A stretch of 12,465 nt of DNA from Thermoleophilia bacterium (GTDB lineage Bacteria > Actinomycetota > Thermoleophilia > Gaiellales > SKUG01). This document shows positions 6,235 to 12,465 of this stretch, in pieces (positions within the stretch are counted from its first letter, which is position 1; every line of letters starts with the position of its first letter). The notes beneath the pieces are model-generated. The model had not been told where the DNA came from and searched no databases. It worked only from the letters and a program-made list of their open reading frames with translations. Made by a program: the position numbers and the translations under genes. Location of the stretch: contig JAOPYW010000065.1 in NCBI GenBank assembly GCA_025964405.1, forward strand, positions 1-12,465, given 5' to 3'.

Positions 6235-6501
6235 ATGCGGGACACATCGTGCCGTAAGGAAGATGTCATCAGCGCGTTCGAGGACCTGTGTCGTCGACTG
6301 GAAGACCGCCGCACGGCGCTCTGGTCGTCATACAGCGACGCGACACGCGAGCTGACGACCTCGGAGTACATGGAATTCGAACGTGAATGCTGGCACGTCC
6401 TGGAAGCAGGACTCGCCGGACTGGACGCGGAGCACAGGATGCTCCGCACGAGCCTCGACCAGCGCCTCGCACTGATCGAAGGAATGGGAGCCGTAGCTTA
6501 A
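6235..6501 (+). CDS. Small helical protein of unknown function, first gene of a sigma-28 operon
   Basis: I do not recognise this 88-aa protein. It appears all-helical, with charged heptad-like stretches (EDVISAFEDLCRRLEDRRTA at 9-28, EYMEFERECWHVLEAGLAGL at 44-63, then HRMLRTSLDQRLALIEGMG). It has no signal peptide or membrane segment. Two cysteines (Cys6, Cys19) lie in the N-terminal part and one (Cys52) in the middle. GGGAGG at 5 nt from the ATG is a strong ribosome-binding site. Size, helical make-up and a FliA-type promoter resemble flagellar export chaperones such as FliT or FlgN, but I see no sequence match to them, so this is only a hypothesis. The next gene begins 2 nt after its stop. 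Confidence 0.78.
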   Translation: MRDTSCRKEDVISAFEDLCRRLEDRRTALWSSYSDATRELTTSEYMEFERECWHVLEAGLAGLDAEHRMLRTSLDQRLALIEGMGAVA

Positions 6502-6503
6502 GC

Positions 6504-7028
6504 ATGGGAGCGGAAGAACACGACATCGTCGCTCGGGTCACCTCCGGTGCCTCGAACTCGACCGGCGCACTCGCGGCGCACCTCGGTCAGGCATGCGGCC
6601 ACGTGCTCGTGGATTCCCGCGTCATCCAGCAGGGCTACCGATTCCACGCCGAGCTCGGCGATGAGATTCCGGCCTTCTTCAACCGTCGCATCTCCACCGG
6701 CAGCAGCTCCGTCGCGATCACCCTGCAGTCGGGGTTCGACCCCGAGGCTGCAGCCCGCGGACCGTTCGCCAGCGACGACACGTGGAGCACCGATCCCTTC
6801 GACGACTGCCGTAACACGGCCGATGCGCGTGTCGTGATCGAGAACGACGACTACCATGCGTCCCTCTGGCTCGCCAAGATCACGGTGGGCTTCGACCTCA
6901 TGGAAGTCGCACAGGCCGCAGAGCCGCTGTTCATCGCACGCCATCCCAACGAGTTCCGCGTCATCGCCGAGGAACTCGTCGCGCTCGGCATCGTGGTCGG
7001 ACACGCGTGCCCGCTCTGTTCCGATTGA
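6504..7028 (+). CDS. Conserved-looking protein of unknown function, second gene of the sigma-28 operon
   Basis: I do not recognise this 174-aa soluble protein. It starts MGAEEHDIVARV, two bases after the preceding TAA, so it is very likely cotranscribed and translationally coupled; the nearest Shine-Dalgarno-like GGGAG is 13 nt upstream, inside the previous gene. The middle has alternating strands (SSSVAITLQSGFD, DARVVIENDDYHASLWLAKI), followed by helices (MEVAQAAEPLFIARHPNEFR). The protein ends in a CxxC motif (HACPLCSD), which could bind metal or be redox active; a further Cys lies near residue 32 (QACGH). Codon bias is strong throughout, so it is real coding sequence. An open frame runs further upstream but overlaps the previous gene and is not needed. 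Confidence 0.75.
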   Translation: MGAEEHDIVARVTSGASNSTGALAAHLGQACGHVLVDSRVIQQGYRFHAELGDEIPAFFNRRISTGSSSVAITLQSGFDPEAAARGPFASDDTWSTDPFDDCRNTADARVVIENDDYHASLWLAKITVGFDLMEVAQAAEPLFIARHPNEFRVIAEELVALGIVVGHACPLCSD

Positions 7029-7057
7029 TCACCGCAGCGTTGGGGAATGTGTAGGAA

Positions 7058-7882
7058 ATGTGTGGTATTGCCGGTTTCAGCCTGAGTGAGCAGTCGCGGA
7101 TCGACCCGTGGCAGGCAACTCGCGTGCTCCTCTCCTCCGTCGCCGAGCGCGGCGCCGATGCGGCTGGCGCGGCCTACGAGCACGACGGCGCGCTCGTCGT
7201 CGACAAGCAGCCCGGCGGCGCCAGCACCTTCCTCGACGTCGTGCGCGTGCCCAGCAGCGTGCGCGAACTCCTGGTGCACGTACGCGACTTCACCAAGGGT
7301 CGCCCGTCGCTGATGGCGAACAACCACCCGATCCGCCACGGCCAGGTCGTGGGCGTGCACAACGGCAAGATCTCCAACGACGACCTCGTGTTCGCCGACC
7401 TCGGACGCGAGCGCTTCGAAGCGGGCATGACGGTCGACAGCGAAGCGATCTTCGCGGCGCTCGACGACTCGGGCACTGACCGGGCCGCGGGCCTCGAGCG
7501 GCTCGTCGGCTCGTTGGCGACCGGCTGGTTCGACGAACGCTCGCCGGGTCGCGTCTTCCTCGCGCGCGGACACGGTCGTCCGCTCTGGCTGGCCCGCACA
7601 CCCCAGCGCGACGCCATCCTCTGGGCATCGACGCTCGAGGCGCTCGAGGTGGTCGAGGACTTCCTCGAACTCGAGCTCCACAAGCGGCCGGTGCGTCCTG
7701 GCACGATCCTCGAGGTGTCGGGCGGACAGGTGCGCTCGACCAGCCGCTTCCGGCCCGACCGCCGCGCCCAGTGGCTCGTGAACCCGGTCGCCTCGCCCGA
7801 CGAGAAGCGCATCGCGCTCGCCCAGCTCTCCGCAGCCCGCGAGGAGCAGCGCTCCGCGGACAGCAACAGCAACGTCGCCTGA
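7058..7882 (+). CDS. Stand-alone class II glutamine amidotransferase
   Basis: Class II (Ntn-type) amidotransferase domains release ammonia from glutamine using the N-terminal Cys after Met removal. This 274-aa protein begins MCGIAGF, giving the catalytic Cys. It has HVRDFTKG (74-81) and NNHPI (88-92) for the glutamine pocket, HNGKISN (101-107) with the oxyanion Asn-Gly, and DSEA (127-130), all in family order. The fold continues to about residue 230 (GRVFLARGHGRPLWLAR, ILWASTLEAL). No synthetase, isomerase (as in GlmS) or asparagine synthase domain is fused, so the ammonia acceptor is unknown and must be a separate partner. TAGGAA abuts the ATG and GGGGAA lies about 11 nt upstream. The gap from the 174-aa gene is only 29 nt, so it may belong to the sigma-28 transcript. 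Confidence 0.88.
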   Translation: MCGIAGFSLSEQSRIDPWQATRVLLSSVAERGADAAGAAYEHDGALVVDKQPGGASTFLDVVRVPSSVRELLVHVRDFTKGRPSLMANNHPIRHGQVVGVHNGKISNDDLVFADLGRERFEAGMTVDSEAIFAALDDSGTDRAAGLERLVGSLATGWFDERSPGRVFLARGHGRPLWLARTPQRDAILWASTLEALEVVEDFLELELHKRPVRPGTILEVSGGQVRSTSRFRPDRRAQWLVNPVASPDEKRIALAQLSAAREEQRSADSNSNVA

Positions 7883-7893
7883 TCCCCGCTCGG

Positions 7894-7899
7894 TACACT
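7894..7899 (+). promoter_or_regulatory. -10 element (TACACT) of the glycosyltransferase gene
   Basis: TACACT lies 8 nt before the ATG at 7908 in the 25-nt gap after the amidotransferase gene. There is no Shine-Dalgarno, so a leaderless or near-leaderless RNA is likely. It also separates this gene from the upstream operon. No -35 match is evident. Confidence 0.42.
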
Positions 7900-7907
7900 C
7901 CGTGCCG

Positions 7908-9233
7908 ATGCGCGCCCTCCTCGTCACGTACTACTTCCCGCCTGCCGGTGGCGGCGGCGTGCAGCGCGTCCTCGGCTGGTGCCGCCACCTCCCGGAGTTC
8001 GCCGTCGAGGTGACCGTGGCCGCCCCCGCGGAGCCCCACTGGGTCGATGCCGACCCGACCCTCGTGATCCCACCCACGACGCAGGTCATCCGTACCGCCG
8101 ACCCGTCACCCGGCGCCGTCATCCCGCGCGACGCGCTCGCGCAGGTCACCGGGCTGCGACGCCTGCTACGGCGCATCGCGCTCCAGCCGCGGCGATTCGC
8201 GCTCCCCGACATCCACGCACGCTGGCGTCGGCCGGCCGTGCGTGCCATCCTTGCCGCCGCCAGGGAGCTGCCCGCCGGCGAGCGCTGGGACATCGTGGTC
8301 TCGTCGTCGCCGCCCGAGACCACCCATCTCATCGCTCGCGACGTCGCACGGGCACTCGACATCCCCTGGGTGGCCGACCTTCGCGACTCGTGGCTCGACC
8401 TCCCGCACCTCCGACTCGACCGCCTCGCGCCGCGGGTCAAGCATGCGCGCAGCGTGCGGCTCGCCCGACGCCTGCTGACCCATGCCTCCGCAGCGACGAC
8501 GGTCTCGCAGCCCCTCGCGCTCGACCTCCGCCGACGGCATCCCGACCTCCCCGTGCACGTGATCGAGAACGGCGTGGAGCCGAGCGACGTCGCGCGCGCG
8601 GCACCGCGGGCCGACGGCTACCGAGAGCCCGACCGGTTCGTCGTGCTCTACTCCGGCAACTTCTTCGGACGCCAGTCGGCGACGAGCATGCTCCACGCGA
8701 CGGAGCGCCTCCTCCGCGATCGACCCGACCTTGCAGACACGCTGGTGCTCCGCTTCATCGGCGGACTCAAGCCCGCCGATCGGGCGCGCATCGAAGCGTC
8801 GCCGCTGCTCGCTGCGGTCGTCGACCACGTCGACTTCCTCCGCCATGACGACGTGCTCGCCCACCAGCGCGCGGCCGACCTGCTCTTCCTCTACGTGGCG
8901 CCCGGCACCGGCAGCCAGGGTGTCTACACCGGCAAGGTCTTCGAATACGTGGCAGCGCGCAGGCCGGTCCTGGCACTCGTGCCTGCCGACAACGTTTGTG
9001 TGGAGCTGCTCGCGCGGGCCGGTTCCACCACGCAGCTCGGCGGAGCGCGCGTCGATCCCGATGATGTGGACGCCATCGCCGCAGCGCTCGTCGCGGCGCA
9101 CGACGTGTGGCGCGAACAGCCAGGCGCTGAACGCGGCGACGTCGATGTTCCGGCAGCTGTGCTCACCCGCATCGACCGTGCCACCGGCGCGCGACAGCTC
9201 GCCGACCTGCTGGCCGACACGTTGCGCGGCTGA
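7908..9233 (+). CDS. GT-B glycosyltransferase, family 4-like
   Basis: It transfers a sugar from a nucleotide donor, probably in the cytoplasm, to an envelope or protein acceptor. The 441-aa product starts MRALLVTYYFPPAGGGGVQR, a typical GT4 acceptor-domain start with the Gly-rich loop. DIVVSSSPPETTHLIA (128-143) and WVADLRDSWLD (154-164) belong to the first Rossmann domain. The second contains VVLYSGNFFGRQS (245-257) and GKVFEYVAARRPVLAL (342-357), the donor-site region corresponding to the EX7E motif. No signal peptide or membrane anchor is present. A GTG at 7902 is also possible, but the ATG fits family starts and the TACACT spacing. Donor and acceptor are not readable; flagellin glycosylation or surface polysaccharide synthesis are both possible. 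The 3' end runs into a 16-bp tandem repeat. Confidence 0.88.
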   Translation: MRALLVTYYFPPAGGGGVQRVLGWCRHLPEFAVEVTVAAPAEPHWVDADPTLVIPPTTQVIRTADPSPGAVIPRDALAQVTGLRRLLRRIALQPRRFALPDIHARWRRPAVRAILAAARELPAGERWDIVVSSSPPETTHLIARDVARALDIPWVADLRDSWLDLPHLRLDRLAPRVKHARSVRLARRLLTHASAATTVSQPLALDLRRRHPDLPVHVIENGVEPSDVARAAPRADGYREPDRFVVLYSGNFFGRQSATSMLHATERLLRDRPDLADTLVLRFIGGLKPADRARIEASPLLAAVVDHVDFLRHDDVLAHQRAADLLFLYVAPGTGSQGVYTGKVFEYVAARRPVLALVPADNVCVELLARAGSTTQLGGARVDPDDVDAIAAALVAAHDVWREQPGAERGDVDVPAAVLTRIDRATGARQLADLLADTLRG

Positions 9234-9286
9234 CACGGTCCGTGGCCGACACGGTCGGGGACTGACACGCTCCGGGACTGACAAGG
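9215..9286 (+). repeat. 16-bp degenerate tandem repeat across the glycosyltransferase stop codon
   Basis: About 4.5 units of a 16-nt repeat (consensus YGACACGGTCCGGGAC) lie head to tail: 9215-9230, 9231-9246, 9247-9262, 9263-9278, and a partial unit from 9279. The first unit is inside the coding sequence, and the stop codon TGA is the start of the second unit. As 16 is not a multiple of three, changes in copy number would alter any read-through frame but not the protein end. Confidence 0.8.
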
Positions 9287-9297
9287 CCGCTTCACGA

Positions 9298-9331
9298 AGC
9301 GAGGCCCCGACCGCTGGGTCGAGGCCTCGCT
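9298..9331. terminator. Strong hairpin between convergent genes, probable bidirectional terminator
   Basis: AGCGAGGCC pairs perfectly with GGCCTCGCT (9 bp). Inside, after a single C/A mismatch, CGACC pairs with GGTCG around a GCTG loop. The long GC stem lies between the ends of the glycosyltransferase gene (plus) and the repeat-protein gene (minus), where a terminator for both is expected. No long U-tract follows on either side, as is common for actinobacterial terminators. A smaller GCCC-AGT-GGGC hairpin lies near 9350-9362. Confidence 0.65.
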
Positions 9332-9376
9332 CAGTTCGGTTGCCCGGGGCCAGCCCAGTGGGCCGGCGCCGGGAAA

Positions 9377-10096
9377 TCAGGAGTCGCTGGTGACCTTGGC
9401 CTCGTCCTCGAGCTCGATGAGCTCGTTGTCCTTGCCGATGCCGACGCCACGCTCGGCGAGTCGCTCACGGATGAGGAACTGGAAGGTCGACCACGCGCCG
9501 CGCCGTGCGTCGAACATGCGGTAGACCTGCCACTCGGTCAGCATGTTCATGTCGGTCTTGCGGGCGGCGGCCCAGTCACTGAACTTCGGCAGTCGGCCGG
9601 TACGGATCGCCAGGAAGACGCCCTGGTCGATGGCTCGTTCGAGGCGTTCCTCGCCGACGGCGACGTCGAAGCCAGCTTCCTTGAGCGCGTTGTTGAGCGA
9701 GCCGAAGGTGTGCCAGTAGAGGCTCTTGGACGGCATCGTGCCCTTGCGAGCCTCGATGTCCTTGGCGGACGGGACACGGCCCAGCTCCTCGCCCAGTCGA
9801 CGGAGCAGGAGCAGGAGCTCCTCGCGGCTGGCGAAGCGACGCGGCACGAGGCCCGCCTTGCGCTTGGCGGCGTTCCACGAGCCGAAGTGCTCGATCACGG
9901 TCTGCGGGTGCACCGTGGTCTCGGGGTCGGCCTCGAACTCGCGCATGGTGGGCGACTTGCCGATGCGTCGTGCGCACTCGGTCAGTTCGCGAAGGATGTG
10001 CTCATCGCTGTAGCGCTTGCGCATACCGGCCTGGAACTGCTTGAGCCGCTCCGGATCGATGCTGTCGATGACGCGATAGATGGTCTTGTTTCGCAT
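9377..10096 (-). CDS. Protein of homing-endonuclease/HNH-associated repeats, no nuclease domain
   Basis: The 239-aa product contains two clear copies and one decayed copy of a roughly 55-residue repeat of the pattern ..ILxEL....RRxGxxPTxxxF......V...FGSWNxAxxxAGL. Copy 1 is residues 29-83 (IGKSPTMREF, then HFGSWNAAKRKAGL), copy 2 about 89-143 (LGRVPSAKDI, then TFGSLNNALKEAGF), and copy 3 about 148-215 (TGRLPKFSDW, then MFDARRGAWSTF). This resembles the HNH/homing-endonuclease-associated repeat, a small helical DNA-binding unit. No HNH or LAGLIDADG residues are visible, so it is more likely a DNA-binding regulator than a nuclease. The acidic C-terminus (ELIELEDEAK) has no evident function. GGAGG and AGGA lie upstream of the ATG. 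It is convergent with the glycosyltransferase gene and divergent from murT. Confidence 0.8.
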   Translation of the reverse strand: MRNKTIYRVIDSIDPERLKQFQAGMRKRYSDEHILRELTECARRIGKSPTMREFEADPETTVHPQTVIEHFGSWNAAKRKAGLVPRRFASREELLLLLRRLGEELGRVPSAKDIEARKGTMPSKSLYWHTFGSLNNALKEAGFDVAVGEERLERAIDQGVFLAIRTGRLPKFSDWAAARKTDMNMLTEWQVYRMFDARRGAWSTFQFLIRERLAERGVGIGKDNELIELEDEAKVTSDS

Positions 10097-10339
10097 GTGG
10101 GCGTCCTGGCCTCCGGCCGGCAGTCAACAGGTTCATCCGTGTGGGGTCCGAATGGGCTGATGCCGTTGCTGGTGGTCGTCGTTTCACTGACTGCTTCGGA
10201 ATCACAACTTCCGCGATGCAAGTGAAGCGGCGTGTCTGGTGGTTTGTCCCACCGTTCAACACGCATCAAACCTCTGCTTGCAACGAGGATTTCCGACAAC
10301 CTTCAGTGTTGCTACGTCCAACCTAACATGGAGAACTGA

Positions 10340-10393
10340 ATGCAAGCAATAGGCAATATGCGACGAAAACCAACTCGGCCACAGGTCCCCTGA
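10340..10393 (+). CDS. Possible 17-codon short ORF with Shine-Dalgarno, upstream of murT
   Basis: ATG at 10340 opens MQAIGNMRRKPTRPQVP and a TGA. GGAG (10330-10333) is placed 6 nt before it, and a -10-like TAACAT (10324-10329) lies just upstream. The codons are A/T-rich at third positions, unlike real genes in this window, so it may be chance. If expressed, it would be a small basic leader peptide about 85 nt before murT. Confidence 0.2.
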   Translation: MQAIGNMRRKPTRPQVP

Positions 10394-10462
10394 AATGCAG
10401 GACGCGCCTGACGTCGGGCCCCGTACTTCTCCGCACGTGCCCGGCGGCGCCCCTCGGGCAAG

Positions 10463-10468
10463 TAGGCT
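10463..10468 (+). promoter_or_regulatory. -10 element (TAGGCT) of murT-gatD
   Basis: TAGGCT ends 9 nt before the ATG at 10478, placing the RNA start within a few bases of the start codon. There is no Shine-Dalgarno. It is the third such hexamer in the window at this position relative to a start codon. No -35 match is evident. Confidence 0.42.
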
Positions 10469-10477
10469 CCGGGATGC

Positions 10478-11962
10478 ATGGCGACCACTCCCCCCTCACG
10501 CTCGTCCCGACGCCTCGGGCTGCCGCTGCCGCTGGCGAAGCTCGCAGCCTCTGCGGCGCGCCTGCTCTCACGCGCGACCGGACGTGAAGGTGGCGCCCTG
10601 CCGGGGCGTGTGCTCATGGCGCTCGCCCCCGGCGCCCTCGCGAAGCTGTCGGCGAAGGCCCGCAAGCGTGGACGTCGCACGGTGCTGGTGAGCGCGACGA
10701 ACGGCAAGACCACGCTCACCGCGATGCTCGCCGAGATGCTGCAGTCGGAGGGGCATCAAGTCGTGCACAACGTCACCGGCGCGAACCTGCGCTCCGGCAT
10801 CATCACGACCATGTACCAGTCGCGAGGTCGCGGCGACGTCGCGGTGTTGGAGACCGACGAGGCGACCCTGCCACTGGTCGCCCCCGACATCCAGCCCGAG
10901 GTCATCCTGCTGGGCAACCTCTTCCGCGACCAGCTGGATCGCTTCGGTGAGCTCGAGGTGCTGGCCGACCGGTGGCGCGCCACGTTGGGGGCCCTCGACC
11001 CGACACGCGTTACCGTGGTGTTCGATGCCGACGATCCACTCATCGCGGCGCTCGTCGAGGATTACGTCGCGCACGCCAGTGCTGCCGGCGTCACGCCGCG
11101 TGTCGTTCCCTACGGGCTCGAAGACCCCGCCGTCGCCCAGCAGGGGCTCCCCCATGCAGCCGATTCGCGGTTCTGCCGGCGCTGCGGTTCGGCGCTGACC
11201 TATGCGCACTCGTGGGTCGGTCACCTCGGGGCATGGCACTGCGACAACTGCGGGCTCACGCGCCCCGACCCCGAGGTCGCCGCCACGAAGGTCGTGCTCG
11301 ACGGGCTCGGTGCGTCGCACGTGCACCTGCGCACGCCCAACGGCGAGTTCGACGTGCGTCTCAAGATCCCCGGTCTCTACAACGTCTACAACGCAGTGGG
11401 GGCGATCGCGGCGGCGACGGTGCTCGGCGTGCCCAACGCGCGCATCGCCGAGGCGCTTGACGAGGCCTCACCCGCGTTCGGTCGGTTCGAGCGCATCCCG
11501 GTGCCGGGCGGCGGCACCATCACGCTGCTGCTCGTCAAGAATCCGACCGGCCTCAACGAGGTCGTGCGCACGCTCACGGCGAGCAACATCGACGTCACCG
11601 CCAGCCTGTTCGCCCTCAACGACCTGACCGCGGACGGACGCGACACCAGTTGGATCTGGGATGCCGACGTCGAACCGCTGCTCGAGCGCGCCGGTGCCAT
11701 CGTCGTGACCGGCGAGCGTGCAGCGGAGTTCGGGTTGCGCGCGATCTACGGCGGCCTCGATCCCGACGGCGTCATCTACGAACCCGACATCGAGGATGCG
11801 ATGTATCGCGTGCTCGAGCGCGCACGTGACTTCACCGAACACCACCACGCCTACGCCCTCGTCACCTACACGGCGATGCTCAAGATGCGTGCGGTGATCG
11901 CCAACCAGGGCTGGGCCCAGCGGTACTGGGCGAACGAGCCCCGAACGAAGGCTCGTCGATGA
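10478..11962 (+). CDS. murT: Lipid II isoglutaminyl synthase (glutamine-hydrolysing) subunit MurT
   Basis: MurT with GatD amidates the alpha-carboxyl of D-glutamate in lipid II, using ATP and glutamine, at the cytoplasmic face of the membrane. The 494-aa product has the Mur-ligase P-loop SATNGKTT (72-79), ETDEA (125-129) and NLFRDQLDRFGE (147-158). The MurT-specific Cys4 zinc ribbon is present (CRRC 233-236, CDNC 255-258), as is YNVYNA (301-306). The C-terminal DUF1727 domain carries KNPTG (354-358) and DTSWIWDAD (389-397). Length is somewhat above the usual 430-460 aa because of a basic N-terminal extension of about 65 residues. An out-of-frame ATG lies 4 nt before the chosen one; only this frame continues. 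The stop overlaps the gatD start as ATGA, so the two subunits are translationally coupled. Confidence 0.95.
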   Translation: MATTPPSRSSRRLGLPLPLAKLAASAARLLSRATGREGGALPGRVLMALAPGALAKLSAKARKRGRRTVLVSATNGKTTLTAMLAEMLQSEGHQVVHNVTGANLRSGIITTMYQSRGRGDVAVLETDEATLPLVAPDIQPEVILLGNLFRDQLDRFGELEVLADRWRATLGALDPTRVTVVFDADDPLIAALVEDYVAHASAAGVTPRVVPYGLEDPAVAQQGLPHAADSRFCRRCGSALTYAHSWVGHLGAWHCDNCGLTRPDPEVAATKVVLDGLGASHVHLRTPNGEFDVRLKIPGLYNVYNAVGAIAAATVLGVPNARIAEALDEASPAFGRFERIPVPGGGTITLLLVKNPTGLNEVVRTLTASNIDVTASLFALNDLTADGRDTSWIWDADVEPLLERAGAIVVTGERAAEFGLRAIYGGLDPDGVIYEPDIEDAMYRVLERARDFTEHHHAYALVTYTAMLKMRAVIANQGWAQRYWANEPRTKARR

Positions 11963-12465
11963 GCAGCGACGCGACACCCCCCGAGGCGCCCCCTGCCACC
12001 GAACCGGTCACGCCCGTCTCGCCGGTCTCGGCCGGCGCGCGGCCGCGCGTACGTGTGCTGCACATCTACGACCGCTACCTGAACATCTATGCGGATCGCG
12101 GCAACATGCTGCTGCTGCAGCGTCGCGGCGCGTGGCGGGGGATCGACGTGCAAGTCGACGGCCTCGAGCCGGGCGAGCGCTTCGAGCCGGGCGACTACGA
12201 CCTGCTCTACGTCGGCGGTGGTCAGGACCGTGATCAGCAGATGATCGCCGAGCGCATGGCCGATGACCTGGGTCCGGCGATCCGCGCCGCGGCCGAGGAG
12301 GGCACGGCGGTGCTGGCGGTGTGCGGCGGCTACCAGCTCCTGGGCCGCAGCTACCTCGACACGACCGGCGTGCTGCAGCCCGGCGTCGGGCTGTTCGACC
12401 TGGTGACCGAGGCCGGTGACACGCGGCTCATCGGCAACGTGGCGATCACGGCGGAGCTGCCCGCG
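11959..12465 (+). CDS. gatD: Lipid II isoglutaminyl synthase subunit GatD (3' end outside window)
   Basis: GatD is the class I (triad) glutamine amidotransferase that supplies ammonia to MurT. The 169 codons present start MSSDATPPEAPP, a Pro/Ala-rich N-terminal tail of about 29 residues not needed for the fold. The GATase core follows: VRVLHIYDRYLNIYADRGNM (31-50), DYDLLYVGGGQDRDQQMIAE, and the nucleophile elbow AVCGGYQLLG with Cys122. The catalytic His region lies beyond the right edge, so the gene is incomplete here only because of the window. The ATG overlaps the murT TGA by four bases. The order murT-gatD is the usual one. Confidence 0.95.
   Translation, partial: MSSDATPPEAPPATEPVTPVSPVSAGARPRVRVLHIYDRYLNIYADRGNMLLLQRRGAWRGIDVQVDGLEPGERFEPGDYDLLYVGGGQDRDQQMIAERMADDLGPAIRAAAEEGTAVLAVCGGYQLLGRSYLDTTGVLQPGVGLFDLVTEAGDTRLIGNVAITAELPA

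Larger units (their letters stand above)
10097..10473. other. Intergenic region between the repeat protein and murT
   Basis: This 377-nt divergent intergenic stretch has clearly lower GC than its surroundings and no codon bias. It must carry the leftward promoter of the repeat-protein gene and the murT promoter. It contains GGTGG-N6-CCACC (10238-10253), a short inverted repeat, and a possible short ORF at 10340-10393 described separately. I see no tRNA, rRNA or recognisable riboswitch. Confidence 0.6.

Noticed and set aside
4680..6257. Long plus-strand open frame opposite fapA (525 codons)
   Set aside because: It is the antisense shadow of fapA: Ser/Arg/Thr-rich, low-complexity composition, while the minus frame has clear FapA motifs.
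8166..9284. Long minus-strand open frame opposite the glycosyltransferase gene
   Set aside because: It is an antisense shadow with no motif; the plus frame has GT-B motifs along its full length.
9215..9286. CRISPR array
   Set aside because: Units are 16 nt, directly abutting, with no unique spacers between them; no cas genes are present.

Overview
The window is high-GC DNA with strongly GC-biased third codon positions. It carries flagellar rod genes, MurT/GatD (typical of Gram-positive bacteria, including Actinobacteria) and several TAnnCT hexamers placed just upstream of start codons, a pattern common in actinobacterial leaderless mRNAs. I infer a flagellated, deep-branching actinobacterium (for example Acidimicrobiia or a neighbouring class). 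Genus cannot be decided from sequence alone.

Layout. (1) 1-2334, minus strand: an HDOD-domain gene overlaps flgB by one base, followed by flgC and fliE. This is a rod/basal-body operon, and a U-tailed terminator-like hairpin lies near the left edge. (2) 2335-2565: intergenic region with several hairpins. (3) 2566-2964, minus: small acidic protein of unknown function behind a well-matched sigma-28 promoter. (4) 3062-4234, plus: HD-GYP-type protein with a degenerate active site. (5) 4262-6013, minus: FapA/DUF342 protein, convergent with the HD-GYP gene. (6) 6181-7028, plus: a second and stronger sigma-28 promoter driving two unknown genes (88 and 174 aa), followed by a stand-alone class II glutamine amidotransferase (7058-7882). 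(7) 7908-9233, plus: GT-B glycosyltransferase, then a 16-bp tandem repeat and a strong hairpin between convergent genes. (8) 9377-10096, minus: protein made of HNH/homing-endonuclease-associated repeats without a nuclease domain. (9) 10478 to the right edge, plus: murT-gatD, overlapping ATGA-style, with gatD cut by the window end.

How it fits together: the left two thirds looks like a motility locus, with rod proteins, FapA, and HDOD and HD-GYP proteins of the kinds used in motility and second-messenger control. The most notable signal is a pair of promoters matching the FliA/WhiG (sigma-28) consensus with the same 11-nt spacing, both in front of uncharacterised small proteins. These proteins are therefore candidates for lineage-specific members of the late flagellar regulon. 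The right part switches to cell-envelope work: a glycosyltransferase and the MurT-GatD enzyme that amidates lipid II.
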